Position numbers and translations under genes: made by a program
Notes under the pieces: generated by a model
The model's database searches: none
What the model was told of the DNA's origin: nothing
Seen by the model: the letters and a program-made list of their open reading frames with translations, nothing else
Source: Paenibacillus sp. MMS20-IR301
GTDB lineage: Bacteria > Bacillota > Bacilli > Paenibacillales > Paenibacillaceae
NCBI RefSeq assembly: GCF_032302195.1
Contig: NZ_CP135275.1
Location: forward strand, 1,488,001 to 1,552,000
Reading direction: 5' to 3'
DNA length: 64,000 nt
Shown: positions 8,819 through 18,228 of the stretch, piece by piece
Layout of the letters: every line of letters starts with the position of its first letter
Numbering within the stretch: position 1 is the first letter of the stretch

Positions 8819-9847
8819 TTGGAACAATCATTACCGGTATATATATTGTCGGGGTTTCTCGGCAGCGGCAAGACTACACTCCTGCAGCGGCTGCTTGCGC
8901 ACTGGAAATCACAAGGCCTCCGGCCGGCAGTCATTATGAATGAGCTTGGGGAAGTGAATCTGGATGGCCTGCTCGTGGAGCAGTCTGTGCCGATGGCGGA
9001 GATGCTGGGCGGTTGTATCTGCTGCACGAGCCGCGGGGATTTAAGCACAGAGCTGGCTACTCTGGTTAAAAAAGAAGCGCCGGATGTTGTCGTCATTGAA
9101 GCAACCGGCGCAGCTAATCCGCTGGAGATTGTCGATGCAGTGACCGAAACATCGCTGTACCAGCAGGTGGAGCTGAAAGGCCTGATTACCGTCGTGGATA
9201 CCGCCCATCTGCTGGAGCTGTACCTTTCACAGCAAGGCGCTACGTACCGTCTGATGCAGGAGCAGATCCGCTGCGCCTCTGTGCTGATTCTGAATAAAAC
9301 CGACCGGGTATCAGCTGAAGAAGCGGTGGAAATCTCGGAGGTGCTGCGCAAGTGGAATGCCTACGCAGAGATTCTGCCGGCTGTGCGCTGTGAGCTGGAT
9401 CCGGAGAAGCTGCTCAGTACACTGGGAGGCGTTCATACAGAGGACCGCTCTGCTGCCGGGACTGATGCGGGAGTACGGCAGGCGGAGGAAGCAGAACAAG
9501 CAGGCGGGGAAGGACGGCTGCATGCTTCGCATGACCATGTGATGGCGTATACACATTATTTTCAGAATCCGGTGAACAGCGAGGAATTTGAACGGTTCGT
9601 TAAAGACCTGCCGCGCGATGTCTACCGGGCTAAGGGAATCGTGGCTTTTAGCGATACATCCAGCCGGTTTCTGTTTCAGTATGCGTACAGGGAAGCGGAT
9701 TTTATGAAGATCACCCCGCAGGGCGACGTGCCCGATGTGGCTGTTTTTATCGGTGAACATTTCTCATCCGGCAATCTGCGCACAGAGCTGCTGCGGCTGG
9801 AGAAACGCCTGCCTGCCAGACCTTCTGCCGTCAAAAGAAGCTTGTAG
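8819..9847 (+). CDS. CobW/COG0523-family GTP-binding metallochaperone
   Basis: This is a G3E-family GTPase of 342 residues, thought to deliver metal ions such as zinc or cobalt to target enzymes. It has Walker A GFLGSGKTT (12-20), the metal-binding CICC (66-69), VVVIEATGAANP for Walker B, and NKTD near residue 160. A CobW C-terminal domain (VYRAKGIVAF near 265) closes the protein. The linker is rich in acidic residues and contains HASHDHV, a possible metal-binding patch. The start is probably TTG at 8819 with GGGGAG nine bases upstream; the ATG at 8753 adds 22 unrelated residues. I see no Zur-type operator upstream. Confidence 0.88.
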   Translation: MEQSLPVYILSGFLGSGKTTLLQRLLAHWKSQGLRPAVIMNELGEVNLDGLLVEQSVPMAEMLGGCICCTSRGDLSTELATLVKKEAPDVVVIEATGAANPLEIVDAVTETSLYQQVELKGLITVVDTAHLLELYLSQQGATYRLMQEQIRCASVLILNKTDRVSAEEAVEISEVLRKWNAYAEILPAVRCELDPEKLLSTLGGVHTEDRSAAGTDAGVRQAEEAEQAGGEGRLHASHDHVMAYTHYFQNPVNSEEFERFVKDLPRDVYRAKGIVAFSDTSSRFLFQYAYREADFMKITPQGDVPDVAVFIGEHFSSGNLRTELLRLEKRLPARPSAVKRSL

Positions 9848-9940
9848 TGAAGCTGGTCCGCTTCAAAGCATTGGTTCGTTCCTTTTCTTGCAGGTTAATA
9901 CATAGGCATACCCTATAAAAATTGCAGGAGGTTTAAGGCT

Positions 9941-10288
9941 ATGACCCGAATTCAATATCAGGAATGCATTGACGCTTGTATCAAATGTATGGATGCCTGT
10001 AACTACAGCTATGTCTCAAGCCTGAAACAATATGATCTGGCTGCCCTCCGGGAGAGCATCCAGCTGGACCGTGAGTGCGCTGACATGTGCTCCTTCGCTA
10101 TCCAGGCCATGACGCGCCAAAGTCCGTTCGTGGTGGAAATCCTCCGTTTATGTGCAGATATCTGTGAACGGTGCGCTGATACGAGCAGCCGTCAATCCCT
10201 TGCCCATTGCCGGGACTGTATCGATGCCTGCCGCAGTGCTGCAATGGCCTGCCGGCTGGTAAGCGGTGTTGCCAGCGTATATGCCTAG
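9941..10288 (+). CDS. four-helix bundle copper-binding protein (Csp/DUF326-like)
   Basis: This 115-residue all-helical protein has 13 cysteines spaced along predicted helices (CIDACIKCMDAC, ECADMC, CADICERCAD, CRDCIDAC). That pattern is typical of the cytosolic copper storage proteins, which bind many Cu(I) ions inside a four-helix bundle. It has no signal peptide, so storage would be cytosolic. AGGAGG precedes the ATG at good distance. A short inverted repeat (ATAGG and CCTAT, 9902-9916) lies before the ribosome site; a copper-responsive operator is conceivable but unproven. The preceding gene is another metal-handling protein. Confidence 0.88.
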   Translation: MTRIQYQECIDACIKCMDACNYSYVSSLKQYDLAALRESIQLDRECADMCSFAIQAMTRQSPFVVEILRLCADICERCADTSSRQSLAHCRDCIDACRSAAMACRLVSGVASVYA

Positions 10289-10320
10289 TCAGATTTCCGG
10301 ATCATTTCTATAGAATACAT

Positions 10321-10363
10321 AAGCCAGAGGACTGCAGTTCATTTTGCAGACCTCTGGCTTTTT
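10321..10363 (+). terminator. terminator of the copper-binding protein gene
   Basis: Ten-base arms (10321-10330 and 10351-10360) and an inner CTGCA/TGCAG helix end in a short T run, 33 bases after the stop. Confidence 0.8.
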
Positions 10364-10501
10364 GGGTGCGGCCAATACATAATTCTACAAAATCCGAAAG
10401 GAGAAGAGTGCCGCTCCGGCGAATGTAGTAACAGAAGTATTGAGTCCGCAGCCTGCGTGACAATAAATGATTAGCAGAAGCTTGAGGGAGGCACCAGAGA
10501 A

Positions 10502-11470
10502 ATGATCCTTCAAAGTACAGACCAGAGAATGCTGCCGGCAGAGGATAATAATGTACCGCCTTTAATAACACTAACCCGGGGGAGCAAGCTGTACGGCGGC
10601 CGTCCGGTTCTAAATGAAGTATCCCTGCGGATTACCTCAGGGACAGCCACGGCATTAGTCGGCCGGAACGGTTCAGGCAAGAGCACGCTGCTTGCAGTTC
10701 TGGCCGGACTGCTGAAGCCGTCCTCCGGCAAGCTGGAATATGGCAACCGGAGGTTAACCATCGGGTACGCGCCTGAAGCCTTTCCGGGTCAGAAATTAAC
10801 AGCGGAAGAATACCTGCATTTCATGGGCCGGATGGCGGGACTGGCTCCGGCAGCTGCTGAAGAACGGATTAGCGCACTGCTGGACAGCTTCAAGCTGGAA
10901 GCAGCCCGCAGCCGCCAGATGGCCGGATTCTCGAAGGGAATGCTGCAGAAGATTAACCTGATTCAGAGTCTGCTGGCCCGCCCGCAGCTTCTGCTGCTTG
11001 ATGAGCCGATGTCGGGGCTTGATCTTCCGGCTCAGGAGACCCTTGTGGAGCAGCTGCTGGGGCTGAAGGGAGAAGGCAGTGCGCTGATCTTCTCGGTCCA
11101 TGAGCCGGAGACGGTGGAGGCGCTGGCTGATACGGTGCATGTCTTGCAGGAAGGGCAGATTATCCGGACCATTCATGGTAATGAGAAGCTGCGGACGATT
11201 CCTGCGGTGCACATCACATTTAAGGGTCTTTCACAGGCCGAACACAAGGAAGTGCTGAGAATGCCGGGAATCGGCTCGGTGCAGCCTATGCCGGACTATG
11301 CAGAAGAAGAGTGTACATTATTAATTGCGGAACAGGCGGTGTCGGATGCTTGCCTGAAGCAAATACTGGCGGCCGGAGGTTCCATAATCAGCGTTGAACG
11401 TTCAGGCGGCACTATTGATTTGGCCAAATGGATGGACCCGAAGGCAACGGCTGGAAGGGGTGCGGAATGA
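10502..11470 (+). CDS. ABC transporter ATP-binding protein
   Basis: This 322-residue ATPase has Walker A GRNGSGKST near 55-63, a signature reading FSKGMLQK, and Walker B LLLLDEP followed by MSGLD. The H-loop lies in IFSVHEPE. About 100 further residues follow the nucleotide-binding domain, typical for ABC-2 ATPases. GAGGGAGG precedes the ATG. The stop overlaps the ATG of the permease gene, so both are one unit. Substrate unknown. Confidence 0.92.
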   Translation: MILQSTDQRMLPAEDNNVPPLITLTRGSKLYGGRPVLNEVSLRITSGTATALVGRNGSGKSTLLAVLAGLLKPSSGKLEYGNRRLTIGYAPEAFPGQKLTAEEYLHFMGRMAGLAPAAAEERISALLDSFKLEAARSRQMAGFSKGMLQKINLIQSLLARPQLLLLDEPMSGLDLPAQETLVEQLLGLKGEGSALIFSVHEPETVEALADTVHVLQEGQIIRTIHGNEKLRTIPAVHITFKGLSQAEHKEVLRMPGIGSVQPMPDYAEEECTLLIAEQAVSDACLKQILAAGGSIISVERSGGTIDLAKWMDPKATAGRGAE

Positions 11471-12174
11471 AGGGATTACTATCATATTTCTTGCGCAGCT
11501 ATACTGTGTCACAGAGGTATTTCGGTCCGCTCGCCGGTGTTATCATCCCAGCACTGCTTCTGTATTCCTATAAGCCCAATCCGGTCATGAGCAGCTATGC
11601 TGCCACTGCGGTCTTTCTATTCATCGGCTGCTGCTGGCTTGGAATAAGCTTTCTGAATCATGAGCATCCGGTACAAAAGCAGGTGAGCATCGTCCAGCTC
11701 GGCAGTGCCCGTCGGTACAGTGTTGGAGGTCTGCTTACATTAAGCCTGCTTACGCTGCTGCTGGATCTCTTTGTTGTGATCTATCCTGTAATAACGGGGA
11801 GCTTCGGAGAAGCTGCCGGACTTGACCGGATTCTTCTGGCCATATGCGGGCATGCTCTGCTCGGCCTGCTGGGGATAGCCGTCTCGCTATTTCTGCAGTC
11901 TTCCTGGGTACCCAAAGCCGGCTATGCCGCGGGGCTTATGCTGATTATCATCATTCTGTCAGTCAGTGCAGGAAAGGTAGCAGAGTTAGTACCCGGACCT
12001 ATAGTTTCTATTCTGCTGCCGCCGGTATTTCCGGTGATGGATGCTATGATGAATACGGATTCGCTGCCGCTGCGGGCGGTGCTTGGGGCGTATGCCCACG
12101 CTTTGGTATACATAATATTGCTGGCCGGACTGTACATATACCGTTCCGGCCGGATGGACTATAACAAAAATTAA
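11467..12174 (+). CDS. membrane subunit of the ABC transporter
   Basis: This 235-residue protein has six hydrophobic segments, near 17-35, 38-60, 85-110, 125-145, 150-175 and 205-228. It starts at an ATG that overlaps the stop of the ATPase gene (ATGA), so it is almost certainly the partner permease. It shows no strong family motif beyond the hydrophobic pattern. Exporter direction is inferred from the ATPase type. It is unrelated in sequence to the permeases at 4.1-6.8 kb. Confidence 0.78.
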   Translation: MKGLLSYFLRSYTVSQRYFGPLAGVIIPALLLYSYKPNPVMSSYAATAVFLFIGCCWLGISFLNHEHPVQKQVSIVQLGSARRYSVGGLLTLSLLTLLLDLFVVIYPVITGSFGEAAGLDRILLAICGHALLGLLGIAVSLFLQSSWVPKAGYAAGLMLIIIILSVSAGKVAELVPGPIVSILLPPVFPVMDAMMNTDSLPLRAVLGAYAHALVYIILLAGLYIYRSGRMDYNKN

Positions 12175-12201
12175 AATAACAGATCAGGAACGGGAGGAAA
12201 G

Positions 12202-12666
12202 ATGAAGGATACACAAATACCGGAGAGTGAACAATCCAAGGAGTTATTTGCATATTTCGGACTGGCGGTCTACTACTGCCAGGCACTGGAGCAGCAATTG
12301 ACCAATCTGCTGCTGCTAACGAAGCTGTCGCAGGGCCAGACCCCGACGGATGCCGAGCTTGCGGAACTGTATCAGCGCAAGCTCAGCAACTCACTCGGCC
12401 AGCTCATCAAAGAAATCCAGCATCATTTTCCATTCTCGGAGGAAGAAACGAGCCAGCTGCAGGCGGTGTGGAAGGAACGAAATCATATTGTCCATGATTA
12501 TTTCAAGGAACGGATTCAGGAGACCTTCACTCCGGCCGGAAGGGCGCAAATGATCCGCGAGCTGAAGCGCTTCAAGAATAAGGCGAGAAGACTGGAAATC
12601 AAGCTGCAGGGCTATTGTACAGAGATGTATAGCAAGCTGGGGCTGGAAGAAGAGCACTTCAGCTAA
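12202..12666 (+). CDS. conserved helical protein with an Rx4H motif (possibly HEPN-like)
   Basis: This 154-residue soluble protein is predicted to be mostly helical. The segment KERNHIVHDYF contains R93 and H98 separated by four residues, which matches the catalytic signature of HEPN-fold ribonucleases. The preceding helices (AVYYCQALEQQLTNLL) also resemble that fold. The motif is short, so the assignment is tentative and RNase activity is not established. GGGAGG precedes the ATG. It follows the ABC permease by 27 bases and may be co-transcribed. No nucleotidyltransferase or other antitoxin partner is adjacent. Confidence 0.6.
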   Translation: MKDTQIPESEQSKELFAYFGLAVYYCQALEQQLTNLLLLTKLSQGQTPTDAELAELYQRKLSNSLGQLIKEIQHHFPFSEEETSQLQAVWKERNHIVHDYFKERIQETFTPAGRAQMIRELKRFKNKARRLEIKLQGYCTEMYSKLGLEEEHFS

Positions 12667-12676
12667 TTCACAGACT

Positions 12677-12715
12677 CCCGCTCCGGAAGAATTCTACTGC
12701 GGAGCGGGGGGCTTT
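12677..12715 (+). terminator. terminator after the Rx4H gene
   Basis: CCCGCTCCG (12677-12685) pairs with CGGAGCGGG (12700-12708). A G-rich stretch and four T follow. Confidence 0.75.
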
Positions 12716-12791
12716 TGTATAAGGTTTGGGGTCCCCCCGCAGAGTACCAGAGTCATCACAGAGGTTAAAGCCTCACACTTTGCGGGGCTGG

Positions 12792-14093
12792 TCAGGGCTG
12801 CTGCAGGTCAGGGAGGAATACCGCTTCCAGCTCCTGCAGTCCGCAGGAGGTGACGGTGCCAGCGTCAAACCGGATGCTGGCTGCTCCTGTTGTCCGGGCA
12901 AGCGAGGTAAGCGCCCGGGTAAGCGCGGACAGCATTGCAGCGGTCAGGCTCGCTTCCGGCTCCCACCACCAGCGGACAATCGTGAGAACACCGCTCTTCC
13001 GGTTCATAACCGGCTCCAGCCGGGCGATAAAGCGGCCGTCATACAGAAGCGGGAGCACATAATAGCCATACTCCCGTTCCTGCACCGGCTTGTATACCTC
13101 CCAGCGGTAATGAAAGCCGAACAGCTGGCGGATTAGCTCCCGGTCCCACAGCAGGTTATCGAGCGGGGCCAGCACGGCAGCGAAGGCTGGAGGCTCCGGG
13201 GGTGAGTTATAATCCGGGGAAGAAACCAGCTTCGCCTCATCACCACTGCCGGCGTCCTCCTGCAGCAACGCTTCAAGCACGGGAGTGTCCGCAGTCCGTA
13301 CATACAGCGGCAGCTTAAGTCCTTCTACCTGAACCTCCCGCAGCAGGTCCCTCTGCAGCAGGCGCTGAACAGCGGCTGTGCGTTCCTTGCTCTTCATTCC
13401 GGAGATTCCCAGCCAGCCGTCACCCGACTTGTTCCACTGCAGCCCGATGCTGCCGATCCGCCGCAGAACATACCAGTCGTGATGCTGCTCTTCCGTCACG
13501 TTTGGATCGCTTGTGCGCAGAAGCTCCTCCGGCAGCAGATTCGCTGTAAAGTCATAATACCGCCGGGTATGGACCCTGTGATGGATCGAGAGCTCTCCCC
13601 AGAAATACATACTCTCCATCGCTGCCCGGGACAGTCTGGCCGGAGCCCAGGCCCAGTCGATCTTCTCCTTGCTCTCCAGATCAAGTGACGAGAGCGGGCC
13701 GCGGCTCATCAGCTCCTCCCGCACATGGGCTGCCATAGCGGACATCGCTTCATTGTTCTGATACCGGAGGGCCGCCGCTTCCCGCCGCCGCTGGAAATAA
13801 GGCCAGTCTTCGGTGCAGTAGATGGACATATTCTTGTCCCAGCCATCGAACAGCAGCCTGTCCTTATAGAGTAGCTCAGCAGCCATTTCCGGCAGGAAGC
13901 CCGGCAGTCTGGCCTGCAGCACAAGCTCATGATTATGTCCGGTGATATTCAGCGGGTCATACTGGATACAGCCTACATGACGGACGAATTCGTATATGCC
14001 ATTCTTGCCTTCGGACAATCCGCCGGGTACCAGGCGCTGGTGGCGCAGCAGGAATGACCGGGCTTGCCGTTTGCTCAGGTTATAGCTAACCAA
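12792..14093 (-). CDS. YcaQ/AlkX-type winged-helix DNA glycosylase
   Basis: This protein of about 433 residues belongs to the HTH_42 (YcaQ) family, whose studied members excise alkylated bases and unhook interstrand cross-links. The segment VGCIQYDPLN carries the QxD catalytic motif (Gln44 and Asp46 here). GWDKNMSIYCTEDWPYFQRRR follows, and LDNLLWDRELIRQLFGFHYRWEVYKPV in the C-terminal half is also characteristic. A TTG at 14093 has GAGGTG six bases upstream, whereas ATG at 14111 has no ribosome site, so I prefer the TTG. Alone on the minus strand between two terminators, it could serve in DNA repair or in self-protection against an alkylating metabolite. Confidence 0.85.
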   Translation of the reverse strand: MVSYNLSKRQARSFLLRHQRLVPGGLSEGKNGIYEFVRHVGCIQYDPLNITGHNHELVLQARLPGFLPEMAAELLYKDRLLFDGWDKNMSIYCTEDWPYFQRRREAAALRYQNNEAMSAMAAHVREELMSRGPLSSLDLESKEKIDWAWAPARLSRAAMESMYFWGELSIHHRVHTRRYYDFTANLLPEELLRTSDPNVTEEQHHDWYVLRRIGSIGLQWNKSGDGWLGISGMKSKERTAAVQRLLQRDLLREVQVEGLKLPLYVRTADTPVLEALLQEDAGSGDEAKLVSSPDYNSPPEPPAFAAVLAPLDNLLWDRELIRQLFGFHYRWEVYKPVQEREYGYYVLPLLYDGRFIARLEPVMNRKSGVLTIVRWWWEPEASLTAAMLSALTRALTSLARTTGAASIRFDAGTVTSCGLQELEAVFLPDLQQP

Positions 14094-14171
14094 TGTCCTC
14101 ACCTCATCCATTCTTATGTATTACCATTCATTATAAGGAACAAATGTTCGGAGTACAAGCTCTCATTACGC

Positions 14172-14210
14172 AGCAAAGCCCATCCCCTGCCTGAAGGGAT
14201 GGGCTTTGCT
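14172..14210 (-). terminator. terminator-like hairpin after bmrD
   Basis: Perfect 15-base arms (14172-14186 and 14196-14210) surround a nine-base loop. The T run lies inside the stem rather than after it. It separates the exporter operon from the glycosylase gene. Confidence 0.7.
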
Positions 14211-14246
14211 CATATTACTTGCCGCAGGCTTTCTGTTCCTGGCGGA

Positions 14247-16334
14247 TTACAGCTGCTCTGTTGACGGGCGCAGCACTCCGCCTGTGAAGGAGGAAGCGGC
14301 AGCGGGTTCCACTGCACCGTTTCCGGCGCCGGCTCCAAGCTGGAGCTGATACATCCGGAAGTAACGCCCGCCCATGGCCATAAGCTCATCATGGCTGCCG
14401 CGTTCCACAATTTCCCCGCGGTGCAGGACCAGAATCTGGTCTGCGCTGCGGATGGTGGATAAGCGGTGGGCGATGATGAAGGTCGTCCGGCCCTTTTTCA
14501 GCACTTCAAGCGCCTCCTGGATGATACTCTCGGTCTCGGTATCGATGTTCGAGGTCGCTTCATCCAGAATCAGAATTGCCGGATCGAAGGATAGCGCCCG
14601 CGCGAACGAGATCAGCTGACGCTGACCGGCGGACAATGTGCTGCCCTTTTCGATGACCGGCTCGTCAAAGCCTTTAGGCAGGTGAGCCAGCAGCTTGTCG
14701 GCACCGACTTCACGCAAGGCCCGTTCTACCCGCTGCCGGGAGATGCGTTCATCGCCAAGGCTGACATTGGAGGCGATGGTTCCGGTGAAGAGATAAGGGT
14801 CCTGCAGTACAATGCCCATATGACTGCGCAGCCATTGCTTCGGCAGCCCCTTGACCTCTTGCCCGTCAATGGTAATGCTTCCGGTTTGCGGATCATAGAA
14901 ACGGAAGAGCAGGTTGATGATGGAGCTTTTCCCTGAACCGGTATGGCCGACAAGCGCAACTGTTTCGCCCGGACGCGCCTCGAAGGAGATATCGCGCAGA
15001 ACGTAGTCCTTTTTATAAGCGAAAGACACATCCTTGAATACGACTTCGCCCTTATAGCGGGGCATGGAGCCATCGGTTACCGGTTCCCCAGGCTCATCCA
15101 TCAGCGTGAAGACGCGTCCGGCAGAGACCATCGAGCTGTCCAGGTTGGCGAGTTGATTGACCATCCCTGTGATCGGCTGGAACATCCGTCCCAGTACGTC
15201 GACGAAAGCATACAGCACGCCGAGCGAAACGAAGGTTGAACCGTCCAGACTGCCGAAGCCGAAGTACCACAATACGAGTACGAAGGAGAGGCTGCGCAGG
15301 GAGTTCACAAGGTTGTGGGAGGTGAAGGCATTCAGGTTCAGCATTTTATTCTGGTATTTCAGATAGTCATCATTCAGCTGCTCGAATTCAGCGCTGCTCT
15401 GCTTCTGGCGGCGGAAAATCCGGATGATCGACATCCCCTGAATCGATTCGTTAATAATGGCATTGATCTCGCTCAGACGCGAGCGGATGATCGTATTATA
15501 CTTGGTTGCCACCTTGCGGTAGAGCACGATCCAGATGATGATAACCGGCACGATGAACAAGCTTACGAGGCCCAGCTTCACATCCAGCAGGAAGAGTGCG
15601 ACATAGACACCGGTAATATTAATAATCCCTGTAGCAAAATTGGAGAGAACCGCAATGAACAGGTCTTTCACGGCCTCGGTATCATTGGTTACCCGCGAGA
15701 CAACCTTACCCGCCGGCAGATTATCGAAGAAATGCACCGGCAGCCGCTGGATATGGGCATACACATCGGTCCGGAGCTTACGGATTACTTGATTTGCTGA
15801 AGATTGCAGCCAGTAGGTTTTACCGAACTCCGCAATTATGGAGATCACAAGGAACATGGCATACAGGGCTACCAGCTCATAAATACCGGGAAGCTCCGGC
15901 TTGTAGAATGAAAACAGCTGATCCGCTGACAGCTTCACGGCCGGATAGACCGTTTCCTGTTCTCCGTAACGGATATGCAGCTTCCCGTCAGTGAAGCTTC
16001 GTTCACCTTCCGGCTGCGCCACAGCTTCATTGATGAAATAGAAGCTTCTGCCGGCCTGAAGCAGGCGGACCTCCTGGCCCTTTGCTTCATCTTCGGCAAA
16101 CCGGTCACCGCGTTTGTAATAGGTATTGTTATATTCAGCCGCTTCTTCATGCGAAGCCGTCTGGAAATAAGGCTTTTCAATGGCGAGCAGGTGATTGTCG
16201 ATCATGCTTTTGGCAATGAACGGCCCGGCCAGCTCAGCCGCTACCCCGATCGTAAGGAGCAGAAGGGCGGCGATAAAGGTTTTTTTGGCAGTCAGTGCGT
16301 ACTGCAGCAGACGTTTGCCTGTACTCTGTGTCAA
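14247..16334 (-). CDS. bmrD: heterodimeric ABC multidrug exporter, BmrD/YheH-like subunit
   Basis: This half-transporter of about 695 residues has an N-terminal membrane domain with a long hydrophilic insert near residues 55-140, between the first two membrane helices. That extracellular domain is characteristic of BmrD. The C-terminal ATPase has Walker A GHTGSGKSS, signature LSAGQRQ and Walker B ILILDEATSNID, with a normal catalytic glutamate. The start is probably TTG at 16334: AGGAGG is eight bases before it, while the GTG at 16343 overlaps that site. The partner gene ends 42 bases upstream. Expected role: drug or lipid efflux as a heterodimer with the 582-residue subunit. Confidence 0.88.
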   Translation of the reverse strand: MTQSTGKRLLQYALTAKKTFIAALLLLTIGVAAELAGPFIAKSMIDNHLLAIEKPYFQTASHEEAAEYNNTYYKRGDRFAEDEAKGQEVRLLQAGRSFYFINEAVAQPEGERSFTDGKLHIRYGEQETVYPAVKLSADQLFSFYKPELPGIYELVALYAMFLVISIIAEFGKTYWLQSSANQVIRKLRTDVYAHIQRLPVHFFDNLPAGKVVSRVTNDTEAVKDLFIAVLSNFATGIINITGVYVALFLLDVKLGLVSLFIVPVIIIWIVLYRKVATKYNTIIRSRLSEINAIINESIQGMSIIRIFRRQKQSSAEFEQLNDDYLKYQNKMLNLNAFTSHNLVNSLRSLSFVLVLWYFGFGSLDGSTFVSLGVLYAFVDVLGRMFQPITGMVNQLANLDSSMVSAGRVFTLMDEPGEPVTDGSMPRYKGEVVFKDVSFAYKKDYVLRDISFEARPGETVALVGHTGSGKSSIINLLFRFYDPQTGSITIDGQEVKGLPKQWLRSHMGIVLQDPYLFTGTIASNVSLGDERISRQRVERALREVGADKLLAHLPKGFDEPVIEKGSTLSAGQRQLISFARALSFDPAILILDEATSNIDTETESIIQEALEVLKKGRTTFIIAHRLSTIRSADQILVLHRGEIVERGSHDELMAMGGRYFRMYQLQLGAGAGNGAVEPAAASSFTGGVLRPSTEQL

Positions 16335-16376
16335 CGGTGACACCTCCTGAAAGTTTTGTGGAAAGGAAGCGTGAGC

Positions 16377-18125
16377 TTAGTCGTTCGTCAGATTGTTCTC
16401 CACCTGCTGGCGTTCAAACTGCTCGCGGTACCAGCCGCCCAGCTCCAGCAGCTCCTGATGGGTACCCCGCTCAGTAATATGGCCGCCGTCAAGCACCACA
16501 ATCAGGTCGGCATGTTCAATGGCCGAGAGGCGGTGGGTGGAGATCAGTGTGGTTTTACCGCTGCGCTCTTCACGGATATTCTCGATAATCTTCGCTTCCG
16601 TACGGGCGTCTACTGCAGACAAGGCATCGTCCAGAATAAGAATGTCAGGATTTGAGATGAATGCCCGGGAGATGGAGACCCGCTGCTTCTGGCCGCCGGA
16701 GAGGGAAACCCCGCGTTCGCCGACCGTGGTGTCCAGCCCGTCGGAGAGGGTGCCCAGGTCATTCTGGAACGCAGCTGCCGTAATCGCCTGCATAATAAGT
16801 TCATCGCTGGCTCCGGCATGGCCGAACTGGATATTTTCACGAACCGATTTGGAGAAGAGAATCTGCTCCTGCGGCACATACCCCATCCAGCTGTGTAACT
16901 GATCCAGGGCAATCTGGTTAATCGGAACGCCGGAGATCAGAATTTCACCTTGTCCGGTCGGGTATTCATGGAGCAGCTGCTTCAGCAGGGTCGATTTACC
17001 GCTGCCGGTCCGGCCGACAACACCCAGCGTCTGGCCCTGGGACAGGGACAGGCTGACACCGCTCAGGTTATCGATGGCTGAGGTCGGATAGCGGAAGGTT
17101 ACATTCTTCAGCTCAATCGAAGAAGGTCCGGCTACCGGAGTCGGATGCGGCATATCCGCTACATCAGGCTTCGCATTCAGTGTCTCATCAATCCGCTCCA
17201 GCGAGGCGCCGCCGCGCTGCATAATATTGATCAGCTCACCGATCGCGAACATCGGCCAGACAATCATACCGAGGTACATATTGAAGGAGACAAGATCTCC
17301 AAGTGTAATTTGATTGCGGAAGACCAGATAGATCCCGTAAGTCAGGGCAATAATGTAGCTCAGCCCCACACAGAAGCGGATCGTCGGCTCGAAAAATGCA
17401 TCCACCCGGGCAACAGCCATGTTTTTGCGGTACACATCATCGGTAATGTCAGAGAAACGTTTCTCATCCAGCCGTTCCTGCACATAAGCACGGATAACGC
17501 GTATGCCGGATACTGATTCAAGCACCTGGTCGTTCATGTCGCCGAAGGCATCCTGTGCCAGGCTGTAGCGGTCATGAATGGCTTTGCCGTAATAGATCAT
17601 GGCGATTGCGATCAGCGGCAGCGGAATTACTGCAGCCAGGGTCAGCTTCCAGCTGACCAGGAAGCCCATTGCGAACAGTACGACGGTCAGATAGACTGTA
17701 GAATCGACAAGGGTAAGCATACCAAAACCTACAGTTGCCGAGACCGCGCGGATATCATTGGTGGCACGGGCCATCAGATCACCTGTACGGTTGCGCTCGA
17801 AGAAGGCAGGCGTCATAGTCATTAGATGGTTCATGAAGCGTGAGCGGAGCAGGCGTTCTACCAGGTTGGAGCCCCCGAACAGCTTGTGCATCCATATGTA
17901 GGTGATCCAGTAAATAGTCAGCAGCATAAATACGATCAAGCCGATATATTTCATTAAGGAGCCTGCGGTAATGGCACCGCTGACAATATCGTCAATAGCG
18001 TTGCCCAGGAGACGTGGAGGCAGAAGTTCAAGTATACCTACCACAATTAACAGTACAAGGCCTATCGCATAGCGCCTTTTTTCCCGGCGGAAGAACCAGC
18101 CGAGATCGCGGAGAACGGAGAACAA
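16377..18125 (-). CDS. bmrC: heterodimeric ABC multidrug exporter, BmrC/YheI-like subunit
   Basis: This half-transporter has 582 residues, close to the length of BmrC. It has six membrane helices in residues 1-310, Walker A GRTGSGKST, signature LSGGQKQR and Walker B ILILDDALSAVD. The residue after the Walker B aspartate is Asp rather than Glu. That makes one ATP site degenerate, as in BmrC, while the partner keeps the Glu. It starts at TTG with AAGGAAGGG upstream. The gene is first in its operon, behind a leader with a terminator (18195-18228) and candidate leader ORFs, so expression is probably controlled by attenuation. Confidence 0.9.
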   Translation of the reverse strand: MFSVLRDLGWFFRREKRRYAIGLVLLIVVGILELLPPRLLGNAIDDIVSGAITAGSLMKYIGLIVFMLLTIYWITYIWMHKLFGGSNLVERLLRSRFMNHLMTMTPAFFERNRTGDLMARATNDIRAVSATVGFGMLTLVDSTVYLTVVLFAMGFLVSWKLTLAAVIPLPLIAIAMIYYGKAIHDRYSLAQDAFGDMNDQVLESVSGIRVIRAYVQERLDEKRFSDITDDVYRKNMAVARVDAFFEPTIRFCVGLSYIIALTYGIYLVFRNQITLGDLVSFNMYLGMIVWPMFAIGELINIMQRGGASLERIDETLNAKPDVADMPHPTPVAGPSSIELKNVTFRYPTSAIDNLSGVSLSLSQGQTLGVVGRTGSGKSTLLKQLLHEYPTGQGEILISGVPINQIALDQLHSWMGYVPQEQILFSKSVRENIQFGHAGASDELIMQAITAAAFQNDLGTLSDGLDTTVGERGVSLSGGQKQRVSISRAFISNPDILILDDALSAVDARTEAKIIENIREERSGKTTLISTHRLSAIEHADLIVVLDGGHITERGTHQELLELGGWYREQFERQQVENNLTND

Positions 18126-18194
18126 GGGAAATCCCTTCCTTTCATGTTGTGAATGTTGTTTGCCGGCAAAGTGGAGTGTACTCTCTCAGCATGC

Positions 18195-18228
18195 AAAAAA
18201 GCGTACCATCCGAAAACGGATGATACGC
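18195..18228 (-). terminator. leader terminator (attenuator) upstream of bmrC
   Basis: The arms 18217-18228 and 18201-18212 form 12 pairs with one G-U on the minus-strand RNA. The loop is four U and a run of six U follows. It sits upstream of the bmrC start rather than after a gene, so it would stop transcription before bmrC unless relieved. Confidence 0.85.
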
